A DNA stretch of 64,000 bases from Saprospiraceae bacterium. Lineage in GTDB: Bacteria; Bacteroidota; Bacteroidia; Chitinophagales; Saprospiraceae. Positions within the stretch are counted from its first letter, which is position 1, and every line of letters begins with the position of its first letter. The position numbers and the translations under genes are program-made. Where the stretch lies: assembly GCA_029251525.1 (NCBI GenBank), contig JAQXDE010000057.1, forward strand, positions 62,001 through 126,000, in the 5' to 3' direction. Shown here one piece after another: positions 25,713-33,775 of the stretch. The notes under the pieces were generated by a model. The model did no database searches, was not told the DNA's origin, and saw only the letters and a program-made list of their open reading frames with translations.

Positions 25713-26102
25713 TTAACGTTTTGAGAACTGGAAGCTCTTACGTGCTTTTGGTTTACCGTATTTCTTACGCTCAACCACCCGTGCATCTCTCATCAAGAAT
25801 TTTCTTGATTTCAATGGACTTCTAAATTCTTCATTCATCTTTACCAAAGCTCTTGAAATTGCCATTCTGATAGCTTGAGCCTGACCTTTAAATCCACCAC
25901 CATTAACGTTAACTTTCACGTCATAGATATTACCGTCAATCTCAACAGTTTGAAATGGATCAGTAATGTCAGATTGAATATGAGGTATTGTGAAATACTC
26001 TTTGTAATCTTTTCCGTTTACTGTGATTTTACCTTCACCTTGAGTTAGGTAAACTCTTGCAACAGATGCTTTTCTTCTGCCTATAGCATTTATCATTTCC
26101 AT
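25713..26102 (-). CDS. rpsI: 30S ribosomal protein S9
   Basis: The 129-residue protein has GRRKASVARVYL near the start, VNGGGFKGQAQAIRMAISRA in the middle and the basic end KARKSFQFSKR that reaches the decoding P site. It follows rplM by 11 bp as a standard two-gene unit. Confidence 0.97.
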   Translation of the reverse strand: MEMINAIGRRKASVARVYLTQGEGKITVNGKDYKEYFTIPHIQSDITDPFQTVEIDGNIYDVKVNVNGGGFKGQAQAIRMAISRALVKMNEEFRSPLKSRKFLMRDARVVERKKYGKPKARKSFQFSKR

Positions 26103-26113
26103 ATTAAACTATT

Positions 26114-26551
26114 TTAAAGATTTTCAGGTTTTTGTGCTGCATGCGGATGCTCTGCTCCTGCGTACACATATAATTTTTTAAACATTGCTCTTCCCAATTT
26201 ATTCTTTGGCAACATTCCTTTTACAGCTCTTTCAACAACAGCATAAGGTTTCTTCACCATTAATTCTTTGGCAGTAATGCTTTTTTGTCCACCAGGATAC
26301 ATTGAATAAGACAAGTAGACCTTTTGTTCCATCTTGCTTCCTGTCAATCGGATTTTATCAGCATTGATAACGATAACATTGTCACCAGTATCTACGTGTG
26401 GAGTATAAGAAGGCTTATGTTTACCTTTTAATACTGTTGCAATCTTGGTACACATTCGTCCCAAAGTCTGCCCTTCAGCATCTACTACAAACCATTTTCG
26501 GTCTACAGTATCTTTATTAGCTGATTGAGTTTTGTAACTTAAAGTATTCAC
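26114..26551 (-). CDS. rplM: 50S ribosomal protein L13
   Basis: The 145-residue protein has [19 protein letters not shown], the [18 protein letters not shown] block and [20 protein letters not shown]. The frame begins with GTG at 26551; there is no ATG upstream that would suit, so a GTG start is likely. It opens the group and has a strong promoter at 26614-26645. Confidence 0.95.
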   Translation of the reverse strand: MNTLSYKTQSANKDTVDRKWFVVDAEGQTLGRMCTKIATVLKGKHKPSYTPHVDTGDNVIVINADKIRLTGSKMEQKVYLSYSMYPGGQKSITAKELMVKKPYAVVERAVKGMLPKNKLGRAMFKKLYVYAGAEHPHAAQKPENL

Positions 26552-26946
26552 TCTATAATTATTTTAAAATGATAAAAATTTCAATTAGATTTCATCTTAT
26601 CTAAAAGCGAGTGCAAAAGTAGTTCTTTTGTTTATTAAAAACAAAGTTTTTGTTTTTAATTTTTATTTTTTAAATATATAACTCATTGATAATCAGCTAA
26701 AATTTCGCACAAAAATTAATATACCAACCTAAGATTGTCTTGAGAATTTTAATTCAACAGAAATTCTGCTCTTAATAAATAAGGGATGAAGAATTTTAAG
26801 TGCACAGAAAAAAAGGAAAACTGAATAAACATCTCTAATGAAATTGACACTCCTCTATTTTTTTTCAAAAAAACAAAATACTTTCCTTATCTTTATATAG
26901 CATCTTTACAGCACCAAATCAAACATATAATTTACCATAACATATT
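26552..26946. other. 395-bp divergent region upstream of rplM and the Cys-cluster gene
   Basis: Besides the rplM promoter, TATCTTTA at 26889-26896 is a near -7 match for the gene at 26947. Otherwise only AT-rich sequence is seen and no gene. Confidence 0.45.
26614..26645 (-). promoter_or_regulatory. strong promoter of the rplM operon
   Basis: On the minus strand TTTG (26645-26642), a 20-bp spacer and TACTTTTG (26621-26614) give a nearly ideal Bacteroidota promoter 63 bp upstream of the rplM start. Confidence 0.75.
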
Positions 26947-27717
26947 ATGAGAAACGAAGAATATTTCATTCCTGGAATTTATAATTATTGTGACCGCTGG
27001 TGCGAGCAATGTCCTTTTTCTGGCCAATGTCGAAACTTTCAAGCTCAACCCATAAAAGAAAAACACGGCCAAGGTTTTGGAGAAGAGTATTCTCTAGATT
27101 CTTTACCAGAGAATTTGCAAGATGCTGTTCTAATGTTAGAACAAGCTGCGCAAGAACGAGGAATAGACTGGGAAGATATTCAAAAAGCTGCTGAAAGTTT
27201 CGAAGAAGAAGAACTTGAATACACTCCGACTCAACTAGATCTAATTAAGAGAAGTAAACAATACTATAAATTAGCTAGTATATGGCTCGACTCCAATGAA
27301 TACTTGATTTCCCAGAAAGAGGAAGAGATTCAACGAAAAGACGATTTAGGAATTAATGTAGAACAAGAAGTCGAGGATCTTAATAATGCTCTAAACTCCA
27401 TATATCATTACATATATTTTATACACACTAAAATTAGTCGTGCTGTTGATAGTCTGCACGATAAATGGATGCTCGAAGAATACCCTATACAAAATGATGC
27501 AAATGGAACTGCCAAAATCACCTTAATTGCAATTGAAAAAAGTATAAAATCTTGGGATACTATTCGAAAACAATTACCGGATTCAGAAGATAATGTTTTA
27601 GATCTCTTGGTTATACTTTCACGAATGAAAAGCGGAATACAAAAAGAATTTCCAAATACAGAAGGCTTTATTCGACCTGGCTTTGACGAAGTTGTATACC
27701 CTGTTTCCAATAGATAA
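26947..27717 (+). CDS. protein with an N-terminal four-Cys cluster, unknown function
   Basis: The 256-residue protein has no signal peptide. Near its start is YNYCDRWCEQCPFSGQCRNF, giving Cys15, Cys19, Cys22 and Cys28 (CxxxCxxCx5C), a spacing that could hold a Fe-S cluster or zinc. The rest is helical, acidic and Leu-rich. Residues about 80-105 and 150-190 could form coiled coils, with SIYHYIYFIHTKISRAVDSL. I do not recognise a named domain. It sits before the isoprenoid cluster with its own weak promoter; a link is not shown. Confidence 0.65.
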   Translation: MRNEEYFIPGIYNYCDRWCEQCPFSGQCRNFQAQPIKEKHGQGFGEEYSLDSLPENLQDAVLMLEQAAQERGIDWEDIQKAAESFEEEELEYTPTQLDLIKRSKQYYKLASIWLDSNEYLISQKEEEIQRKDDLGINVEQEVEDLNNALNSIYHYIYFIHTKISRAVDSLHDKWMLEEYPIQNDANGTAKITLIAIEKSIKSWDTIRKQLPDSEDNVLDLLVILSRMKSGIQKEFPNTEGFIRPGFDEVVYPVSNR

Positions 27718-27845
27718 ATGTCTTAAATACTGAATAGTAAAATTCTTTTTTTCAAATTTATGCTGAAGTTTCTTTTTCTTAAAGTTACTTTTCTAAAGGT
27801 CAGTTCATTATATCCACAAAAAATTATAACCTTCACGCCTTCTTT

Positions 27846-27866
27846 TTGTTACAATCCATGTAACAA
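27846..27866. promoter_or_regulatory. 21-bp dyad upstream of the fni promoter
   Basis: TTGTTACA (27846-27853), ATCCA, TGTAACAA (27859-27866) form a perfect 8-bp inverted repeat around a 5-bp spacer. It sits 20 bp upstream of a -7 box TATCTTTG (27886-27893) for fni, where a repressor or activator dimer could act. Confidence 0.5.
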
Positions 27867-27885
27867 TTTTGTCCATGCAAAGACA

Positions 27886-27893
27886 TATCTTTG
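27886..27893 (+). promoter_or_regulatory. -7 promoter element of fni
   Basis: TATCTTTG fits TAnnTTTG, 37 bp before the fni ATG. A TTTG at 27868-27871 is closer (14 bp) than usual for -33. Confidence 0.5.
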
Positions 27894-27929
27894 CAGACTT
27901 TTATCATAAGTAATTTTATTTGAAATAAA

Positions 27930-28985
27930 ATGAATAAAAATAAAAACCTAACTACCTCACAAACTGAGGATAATGATCCCACCGCAGAATCTCGCAAACG
28001 TGATCATATAGAACTCGCTTTCCAATCTCAGATTGAGGAAGGTAAATTGGATAATCGTTTTTATTACGAACCGCTTCTTTCTGCTCACCCGGAGAAAAAT
28101 TCACTACCTGTTTTTGATTTTTTAGGAAAAGAGATGAAAGCCCCAATTTGGGTTTCAAGTATGACAGGAGGAACTAAATTTGCTGGAATTATCAATCATA
28201 ATTTAGCTCGAGCTTGCAAAGATTTTGGAATGGGAATGGGTTTAGGTTCATGTCGATCCCTTCTTTTTAGTGATGACCATTTAAAAGATTTTGATGTCAG
28301 GAATTTGATCGGGGATGATTTGCCACTATTTGCAAACCTAGGGATAGCACAATTAGAAGATTTAATTTCGGACAATAAAATTGGACTCGTTAATACCTTA
28401 TTGCAAAAGCTTCGAGTAGATGGTTTAATTATCCATGTAAATCCATTTCAAGAGTGGTTACAACCTGAAGGTGATCGATTCCGGCATCCTCCTATAGATA
28501 CTATTGAAACGGTTTTAGAAAAAGTAAATGCCCCGCTTATCGTCAAAGAAGTTGGGCAAGGAATGGGTTACGAAAGTTTAAAACGACTTTTCCAACTACC
28601 ATTGGCAGCAGTTGATTTCGCCGCCAATGGAGGAACCAATTTCGCAAAAGTTGAACTCTTGAGAAGCGATGAACAAAAACAGAGTATTTTCCAAAAATTA
28701 GCCTACGCAGGACACAGCGCTGAAGAAATGACAATAATGACAAATAAAATTATAGAAGATTTAGGTGAAAAAATACGATGTAAGGAGGTTATTATTTCTG
28801 GAGGTGTAAAAAATTTTTTGGATGGATATTATCTAATTAATAAATTAGTTTTGCCAAGTATTTATGGTCAGGCCTCGAGTTTTTTAAAACATGCCCGAGG
28901 TAACTATCAAGAATTATACAACTATGTAGATGCACAAATACAAGGCTTAGAATTAGCTAATGCCTTTTTAACGCTTAAAAAATAA
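27930..28985 (+). CDS. fni: type 2 isopentenyl-diphosphate delta-isomerase (FMN-dependent)
   Basis: The 351-residue enzyme interconverts IPP and DMAPP in the cytosol with FMN and NADPH. ESRKRDHIELAF near the start, PIWVSSMTGGTKFAGIINHN, MGLGSCRSLL, LIIHVNPFQEWLQPEGD, VKEVGQGM and VDFAANGGTNFAKVE are family blocks. Here the C-terminal FMN phosphate region reads IISGGVKNFLDGY. It begins the run fni - mvaA - GHMP kinase, which fits mevalonate-route isoprenoid synthesis. An inverted repeat precedes its promoter. Confidence 0.95.
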   Translation: MNKNKNLTTSQTEDNDPTAESRKRDHIELAFQSQIEEGKLDNRFYYEPLLSAHPEKNSLPVFDFLGKEMKAPIWVSSMTGGTKFAGIINHNLARACKDFGMGMGLGSCRSLLFSDDHLKDFDVRNLIGDDLPLFANLGIAQLEDLISDNKIGLVNTLLQKLRVDGLIIHVNPFQEWLQPEGDRFRHPPIDTIETVLEKVNAPLIVKEVGQGMGYESLKRLFQLPLAAVDFAANGGTNFAKVELLRSDEQKQSIFQKLAYAGHSAEEMTIMTNKIIEDLGEKIRCKEVIISGGVKNFLDGYYLINKLVLPSIYGQASSFLKHARGNYQELYNYVDAQIQGLELANAFLTLKK

Positions 28986-29064
28986 TTCAAACACTGGTTC
29001 TCAAAAAGATTTTTGACCACTTAAAACTAAGAACCACATATACCTTGACTAAATTATTTTATCA

Positions 29065-30420
29065 ATGAAAAAATCAATCTCAGGATTTTCAAAAATGTCT
29101 AAACGAAAAAAATTGCGTTGGATTGTTGAGAATTTTTTCAAAAATCCTGAAAATGTAATGCGGGAGCTAATGAGCTATTGGCATCCAAACGAGGAACAAC
29201 AAAGGGTGCTTGATGGATTTAGTGAAAATACCATTAGTAATTACGTTTTACCTTTTGGAGTAGCTCCCAATTTTGTCATCAATGAGAAAACTTATGTCCT
29301 TCCAATGGTTATTGAAGAAAGTTCAGTGGTGGCTGCAGCTTCAAGTGCAGCAAAGTTTTGGATGGCTCGTGGTGGATTTAAAGCAAAAGTAATTGCCACT
29401 AAAAAGGTAGGTCAAGTGCATTTTAGCTGGAGCGGAAATGTTGAGAAATTGAATTCAGTATTTGAAGAACTAAACGCGCAATTGCGATTAGATGTTTCAC
29501 ATATTACAGCTAACATGGAAAACCGAGGGGGAGGAATTTTGGATATCTCGTTACTCGATATGACACATTTAGAAGATGACTATTTTCAGCTCAAAGTGAA
29601 TTTCGAAACCTGTGATTCAATGGGTGCTAATTTCATAAATTCTGTTCTTGAAGAGTTTGGAAGATCTTTGAAAAACTTCGTTAATACAAATGATTCATTT
29701 GTAGAAGAAGAAAAAGAATTAACCGTTATTATGGCTATTCTGTCTAATTATACACCTGAATGTTTAGTTCGAGCATGGGTAGAATGCCCTATAGAAGATT
29801 TAGGAAAACAAGGCGAACTAGAATCTTCAACATTCGCTCAAAAATTCTGCAAGGCAATCAGAATTGCCCACATTGACCCTCATCGAGCAACCACACACAA
29901 CAAAGGTATTTTCAATGGTATTGATGCAGTAGTTCTAGCTACAGCTAATGATTTTAGAGCTGTAGAGTCTTGTGGACATACTTATGCTGCAAAAGACGGA
30001 CAGTATCGAAGCTTAAGTTATTGTAGTGTCGAAAATGGCATTTTTAAATTTTGGTTAGACCTTCCGATAGCCCTGGGAACAGTAGGTGGTTTGACAAAAT
30101 TACATCCTGTCGCAAGACGTTCATTAGAACTATTAGGTAACCCTTCTGCTGGTGAATTAATGGAAATCATTGCTGTTGCAGGGTTGGCTCAAAATTTTGC
30201 AGCAGTCAAATCTTTAGTCACTACAGGCATCCAAAAGGGGCATATGAAAATGCACTTACTCAATATTTTAAATCACCTTGGAGCAAATGAAAGAGAGGTC
30301 AATGAGACAGTCAATTACTTTAAAGATAAAGTAGTTTCTTTCTCTGCTGTTAGAGACTTTTTAGATTTAATACGAGGTAAGAGAGAAAAAGACATTAACC
30401 TTTTGACTAATCAAAAGTAG
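29065..30420 (+). CDS. mvaA: hydroxymethylglutaryl-CoA reductase (class II-like)
   Basis: The 451-residue enzyme reduces HMG-CoA to mevalonate. Catalytic residues of the family are present: Glu84/85 in LPMVIEESSVVAAAS, Lys280 in THNKGI, Asp287 in GIDAV and His393 in GHMKMH. DPHRATTHNKGIFNGIDAV and LGTVGGLTKLHP support nucleotide and substrate binding. The length and the lack of a membrane anchor match soluble class II HMG-CoA reductases. It lies 79 bp after fni on the same strand. HMG-CoA synthase and the other kinases are not in the window. Confidence 0.94.
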   Translation: MKKSISGFSKMSKRKKLRWIVENFFKNPENVMRELMSYWHPNEEQQRVLDGFSENTISNYVLPFGVAPNFVINEKTYVLPMVIEESSVVAAASSAAKFWMARGGFKAKVIATKKVGQVHFSWSGNVEKLNSVFEELNAQLRLDVSHITANMENRGGGILDISLLDMTHLEDDYFQLKVNFETCDSMGANFINSVLEEFGRSLKNFVNTNDSFVEEEKELTVIMAILSNYTPECLVRAWVECPIEDLGKQGELESSTFAQKFCKAIRIAHIDPHRATTHNKGIFNGIDAVVLATANDFRAVESCGHTYAAKDGQYRSLSYCSVENGIFKFWLDLPIALGTVGGLTKLHPVARRSLELLGNPSAGELMEIIAVAGLAQNFAAVKSLVTTGIQKGHMKMHLLNILNHLGANEREVNETVNYFKDKVVSFSAVRDFLDLIRGKREKDINLLTNQK

Positions 30421-30456
30421 GGTTCACTATATAGTTTCCATTCTATTAAAAAAAGA

Positions 30457-30491
30457 TGAACCTTCCAAAACTATTAGTTCTGGAAGGTTCA
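30457..30491 (+). terminator. hairpin between mvaA and the GHMP kinase gene
   Basis: TGAACCTTCCA (30457-30467) pairs with TGGAAGGTTCA (30481-30491). The following sequence TTCAATAAAA is T-poor, so it may be a weak terminator or a transcript-stabilising hairpin rather than a full stop. Confidence 0.45.
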
Positions 30492-30544
30492 TTCAATAAA
30501 ATAAAAATCTCAAATTACATTATTTCAACTACGTAAATAATTTT

Positions 30545-31474
30545 TTGAAAAATAAAAAACAATACATTCACGCCAACGGGAAATTACTCCTTTCCTCTGA
30601 ATATTTTGTGCTTGACGGCGCACTCGCTTTAGCCTTGCCTACTTTAAAGGGACAAACTTTCACTTTTGATAACAACTCTAATTCTAATGTTATATTATGG
30701 AAAAGTTTTGATGAGAAAAAAGAACTTTGGTTTGAAGGAATTTTTTCATTAAAAAATTTTAAGGCTATTGAAACTTCTGACATAAGTATTTCAAATCGCC
30801 TGACTCAAATATTAACTACTTGCTATGAATTAAATAATTCTTTTTTGAAAAACAAAAAAGGAATAGCGGTAGAATCACATTTAACTTTTCCAAAAAACTG
30901 GGGATTGGGAACAAGTTCAACATTAATTTATAGTATCGCAACATGGGCAAAAGTAGATGCATTTTTACTATTAGAAAAAACTTTTGGCGGATCAGGATAT
31001 GATATTGCATGTGCAGGTGCAGACAATAATATTCTATATTCTAAAAAAAATGGCGTAGCAGATTGGGCGAATTGCTCATTCAAACCAACCTTCAAAAATC
31101 AACTATTTTTTATTTTTTTAGGGCAGAAACAAAATAGTAGAGAAGGAATTTCTTATTACCGAGAAATGGAAATAAAGGACAGCCTAATTTTACAGTTTTC
31201 CTCTTTGACAAAAAAAATACTCCTATGTAAAGATTTTTCTAAATTTGAAAAACTAATAGATCAGCACGAAGATTTAGTTTCCTCAGCTTTACATTTACAA
31301 AAAGTAAAAGATTTACACTTTAAAGATTACTGGGGAAGTGTGAAGTCGTTAGGAGCATGGGGAGGTGACTTTGTATTGGTTACGAGTAATCGACCTGAAG
31401 AAGAAACTCGAAATTACTTCAACGAGAAAGGACTTGAAGTGTTTTTAAGATATGATGAAATAATAAAAAAATAA
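30545..31474 (+). CDS. GYDIA-family GHMP kinase (mevalonate-pathway kinase-like)
   Basis: The 309-residue protein has the GHMP kinase blocks: HANGKLLLSSEYFVLDGALA at the start, the ATP loop PKNWGLGTSST (116-126), GGSGYDIACAG with GYDIA at 151-155, and a Gly-rich C-terminal SLGAWGGDFVLVTS. It phosphorylates a small alcohol or phosphate with ATP; the position after mvaA suggests mevalonate, phosphomevalonate or diphosphomevalonate chemistry. The best start is TTG at 30545; no ATG lies upstream in frame before a stop. It is preceded by a hairpin and followed by a flavin reductase gene 67 bp on. Confidence 0.85.
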   Translation: MKNKKQYIHANGKLLLSSEYFVLDGALALALPTLKGQTFTFDNNSNSNVILWKSFDEKKELWFEGIFSLKNFKAIETSDISISNRLTQILTTCYELNNSFLKNKKGIAVESHLTFPKNWGLGTSSTLIYSIATWAKVDAFLLLEKTFGGSGYDIACAGADNNILYSKKNGVADWANCSFKPTFKNQLFFIFLGQKQNSREGISYYREMEIKDSLILQFSSLTKKILLCKDFSKFEKLIDQHEDLVSSALHLQKVKDLHFKDYWGSVKSLGAWGGDFVLVTSNRPEEETRNYFNEKGLEVFLRYDEIIKK

Positions 31475-31541
31475 CGTAGTAAAGTTTTCTAAAATAGAAA
31501 AAAAAGACTTTGAAAACCTTATTGCAATGAAAAAATAATTT

Positions 31542-32282
31542 ATGGCAAAAAAATGGTTTGAAAGCACGGTAATCAAAATTAAAAATGAATCTCCGACTAC
31601 TAAGCGATTTTGGTTGCAAGTGGGAGGAGATGAAATTGTAGATTTCAAAGCTGGTCAATTTGTAACTTTAGATTTACCAATTTCAGATAAGCGGACAAAA
31701 CGGTGGCGCTCCTACTCTATTGCCAATGCCCCGGATCAGTCAAACATTTTAGAATTTTGTATTGTCCTACTAGAAGGTGGAAGCGGAACAACTTACCTTT
31801 TTGAGGAGGTAAAAATTGGAACTTCGATTAAATTTAAGAAACCAGCTGGTGGGTTTTATTTACCTGAAAATATAGAAACAGATTTGGTTTTCATTTGTAC
31901 GGGGACTGGTCTTGCACCTTTTCGGAGTATGTTATGGGATATTTATAACAATAAAATCCCTCATAAAAATATTCATCTGATTTTTGGAACGAGAACAGAA
32001 GATGGAATTTTATATGAAAAAGAAATAGAAGACTTGTTGGAAAAGATGCCTGAATTAAAATATTCAGTAGCATTATCTCGAACAAAAAATTTACCTGAAA
32101 AAAAATATGAATTAGCAACAGGTTATGTTCATCCAATTTATCAGAAACATTTTTCAGAAGTAAGAAATGATGTAAATTTTTGGATCTGTGGATGGAGTCA
32201 TATGATCGACGAAGCGGTGGCGAAACTATTAAAAGAGATGGGTTATGATAAAAGACAGATTCATTATGAATTGTACGGATAA
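31542..32282 (+). CDS. FAD/NAD(P)-binding oxidoreductase, ferredoxin-NADP reductase type
   Basis: The 246-residue protein has an FAD-binding barrel with RSYSIAN (56-62) and a NAD(P) domain with GTGLAPFRSM (121-130), IHLIFGTRTEDGILYEKEIE and FWICGWSHMIDEA near the end. This is the layout of ferredoxin-NADP(+) reductases without a fused ferredoxin. It passes electrons between NAD(P)H and a small protein partner, and could supply the reductive step of a nearby pathway. It follows the GHMP kinase gene by 67 bp and may share its transcript. The partner is unknown. Confidence 0.88.
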   Translation: MAKKWFESTVIKIKNESPTTKRFWLQVGGDEIVDFKAGQFVTLDLPISDKRTKRWRSYSIANAPDQSNILEFCIVLLEGGSGTTYLFEEVKIGTSIKFKKPAGGFYLPENIETDLVFICTGTGLAPFRSMLWDIYNNKIPHKNIHLIFGTRTEDGILYEKEIEDLLEKMPELKYSVALSRTKNLPEKKYELATGYVHPIYQKHFSEVRNDVNFWICGWSHMIDEAVAKLLKEMGYDKRQIHYELYG

Positions 32283-32344
32283 TAATTTTAAAAAAATATC
32301 TTAATTCAAACAAAACATATTCAACCAAATCCAAGGAAAAGCGT

Positions 32345-32352
32345 TACCTTTG
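32345..32352 (+). promoter_or_regulatory. -7 promoter element of the Nfu gene
   Basis: TACCTTTG fits TAnnTTTG 54 bp before the ATG at 32407, so the Nfu gene has its own promoter. No clear -33 TTG is seen. Confidence 0.45.
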
Positions 32353-32406
32353 TAGAATCAATCTAAATAACCTTTTTATGGAAAAATTAAATCGATAAAA
32401 AAAATC

Positions 32407-33021
32407 ATGGAAAATACTGCAACTAAAAGTCCGGTTATGCTTTATACAGAGCAAACTCCAAATCCGGAATCGTTAAAATTTGTTACCAATAGGATGTTGT
32501 TTAAAGGAACTGCAGATTTCAGAGAGGAAGACTTGGCTATAAAATGGTCACCACTTGGAACAGCTTTATTTGAGCTTCCTTATGTTAAGGGTGTATATAT
32601 TTGCAACAACTTTGTATCAGTAACAAAGGAGTTCAATTATTCTTGGGAAGACATTATGCTAAAATTGAAGGATTTTATCAAAAAATTTGTTGAAAGTGGC
32701 GGAGAAATTGTAAAAGAAGGCTTCGAAGCAGCAATGGCAAAAATCGAGGAGGAGCGTGGAGCAAGTTATGAATACTCAGAAGAGGAAACTGCTATTGTTC
32801 AAAAAATAAAGGACTTAATTGATACTTACGTCAAGCCAGCTGTAGAAATGGATGGTGGAAATATTGAATTTAAATCATTCGATCAAGGAATTGTAACTGT
32901 GATCTTGCAAGGTGCCTGTAGCGGATGTCCATCTTCAACCGTGACACTTAAATCAGGGATTGAGGGAATGCTAAAGAGAATGGTACCAGAAGTAAAAGAA
33001 GTTGTTTCAGAAATGGGATAA
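32407..33021 (+). CDS. Nfu-type Fe-S cluster carrier (Nfu_N plus NifU C-terminal domain)
   Basis: The 204-residue protein carries a 4Fe-4S cluster to client enzymes. The N-terminal domain has TEQTPNPESLKFVTNRML, the Nfu_N signature. The C-terminal NifU-like domain (about 128-204) has VEMDGGNIEF and the cluster-binding CxxC of GACSGCPSST (Cys171, Cys174). It is the common two-domain Nfu of Bacteroidota and mitochondria. It has its own -7 element and a terminator. No other isc/suf genes are near. Confidence 0.93.
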   Translation: MENTATKSPVMLYTEQTPNPESLKFVTNRMLFKGTADFREEDLAIKWSPLGTALFELPYVKGVYICNNFVSVTKEFNYSWEDIMLKLKDFIKKFVESGGEIVKEGFEAAMAKIEEERGASYEYSEEETAIVQKIKDLIDTYVKPAVEMDGGNIEFKSFDQGIVTVILQGACSGCPSSTVTLKSGIEGMLKRMVPEVKEVVSEMG

Positions 33022-33064
33022 TTTAAGCCATATCGATTCAAACTATCATTTCACACTAAGATAT

Positions 33065-33103
33065 TGGCGATGTTTCGAAGGGAACATCGCCAGCTTTTAT
33101 TTT
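33065..33103 (+). terminator. terminator of the Nfu gene
   Basis: TGGCGATGTT (33065-33074) pairs with AACATCGCCA (33083-33092), followed by GCTTTTATTTT. Confidence 0.85.
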
Positions 33104-33122
33104 AATAAAAAATAAACAAAAT

Positions 33123-33635
33123 TCATTTTCGTGTTTTCCCTTTACCCTCCTCTAATATTTTTTTCATTGCAACACTCTCCAAAAATGCACCATATTGAAA
33201 AATAATCTCATAGTCAAAATTTAATACTACAAAACTCGGGTAAACCAATGATCTGTCTATAGTAGCAAGAGCTATTGCCAATTCATGTGTCCCAGTATTT
33301 CGACCATTAGGTATATATTTAAACCAACGATTTCTAAACAAAACAGATTCTTTCTGTTCTCCATCAAAAGAAATAAAATAATACTTTTCATTGAGTACTT
33401 GAATGACTTCCTTATTTTGAAAAGTAGTCTGTTCCATATTTCTACAATACTTGCACCAAGTAGCGTGTAAGAAAACAGCAATAGGTCTTTCCTCCTCCAA
33501 CATCAAACTATCAACTTCAGAAAATTGATATTGAACTAACGAGGGGGTAAATGGGATTGACTTTTCTGATAAGGATATACAACTAGTCATTTTCATGATT
33601 AATAAAAGTATTGAGAAGAAAATACTATTTCTCAT
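33123..33635 (-). CDS. thioredoxin-fold lipoprotein
   Basis: I start at the ATG at 33635, because the longer frame begins with TTG and only adds a few residues before the signal. The signal ends in a lipobox-like MTSC, so the 170-residue protein is anchored in the envelope. The active pair is in FLHATWCKYCRNME (Cys61, Cys64), with a cis-Pro-type VYPSFVVLN later. It should reduce or oxidise disulfides in the periplasm. The WCKYC sequence is closer to DUF255-like/DsbD-C-type proteins than to classical Trx WCGPC. Its target is unknown. Confidence 0.82.
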   Translation of the reverse strand: MRNSIFFSILLLIMKMTSCISLSEKSIPFTPSLVQYQFSEVDSLMLEEERPIAVFLHATWCKYCRNMEQTTFQNKEVIQVLNEKYYFISFDGEQKESVLFRNRWFKYIPNGRNTGTHELAIALATIDRSLVYPSFVVLNFDYEIIFQYGAFLESVAMKKILEEGKGKTRK

Positions 33636-33705
33636 ATTTAGTAAGTTTATATTCAACCTCCTATTTTATCGCAAAACAAAATTGCTTTCCGGTTGGACTA
33701 AAATA

Positions 33706-33749
33706 AATAATACATTTTACGCCATAAACAAGCTATAAAATGTATTATT
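33706..33749 (-). terminator. terminator of the TonB receptor gene
   Basis: A perfect 14-bp AT-rich stem (AATAATACATTTTA at 33706-33719 with its complement at 33736-33749), 27 bp past the receptor stop on the minus strand, with ATTATTTATTTT after. Confidence 0.6.
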
Positions 33750-33775
33750 GTGATATTCAAAATAAAATAGATTCG

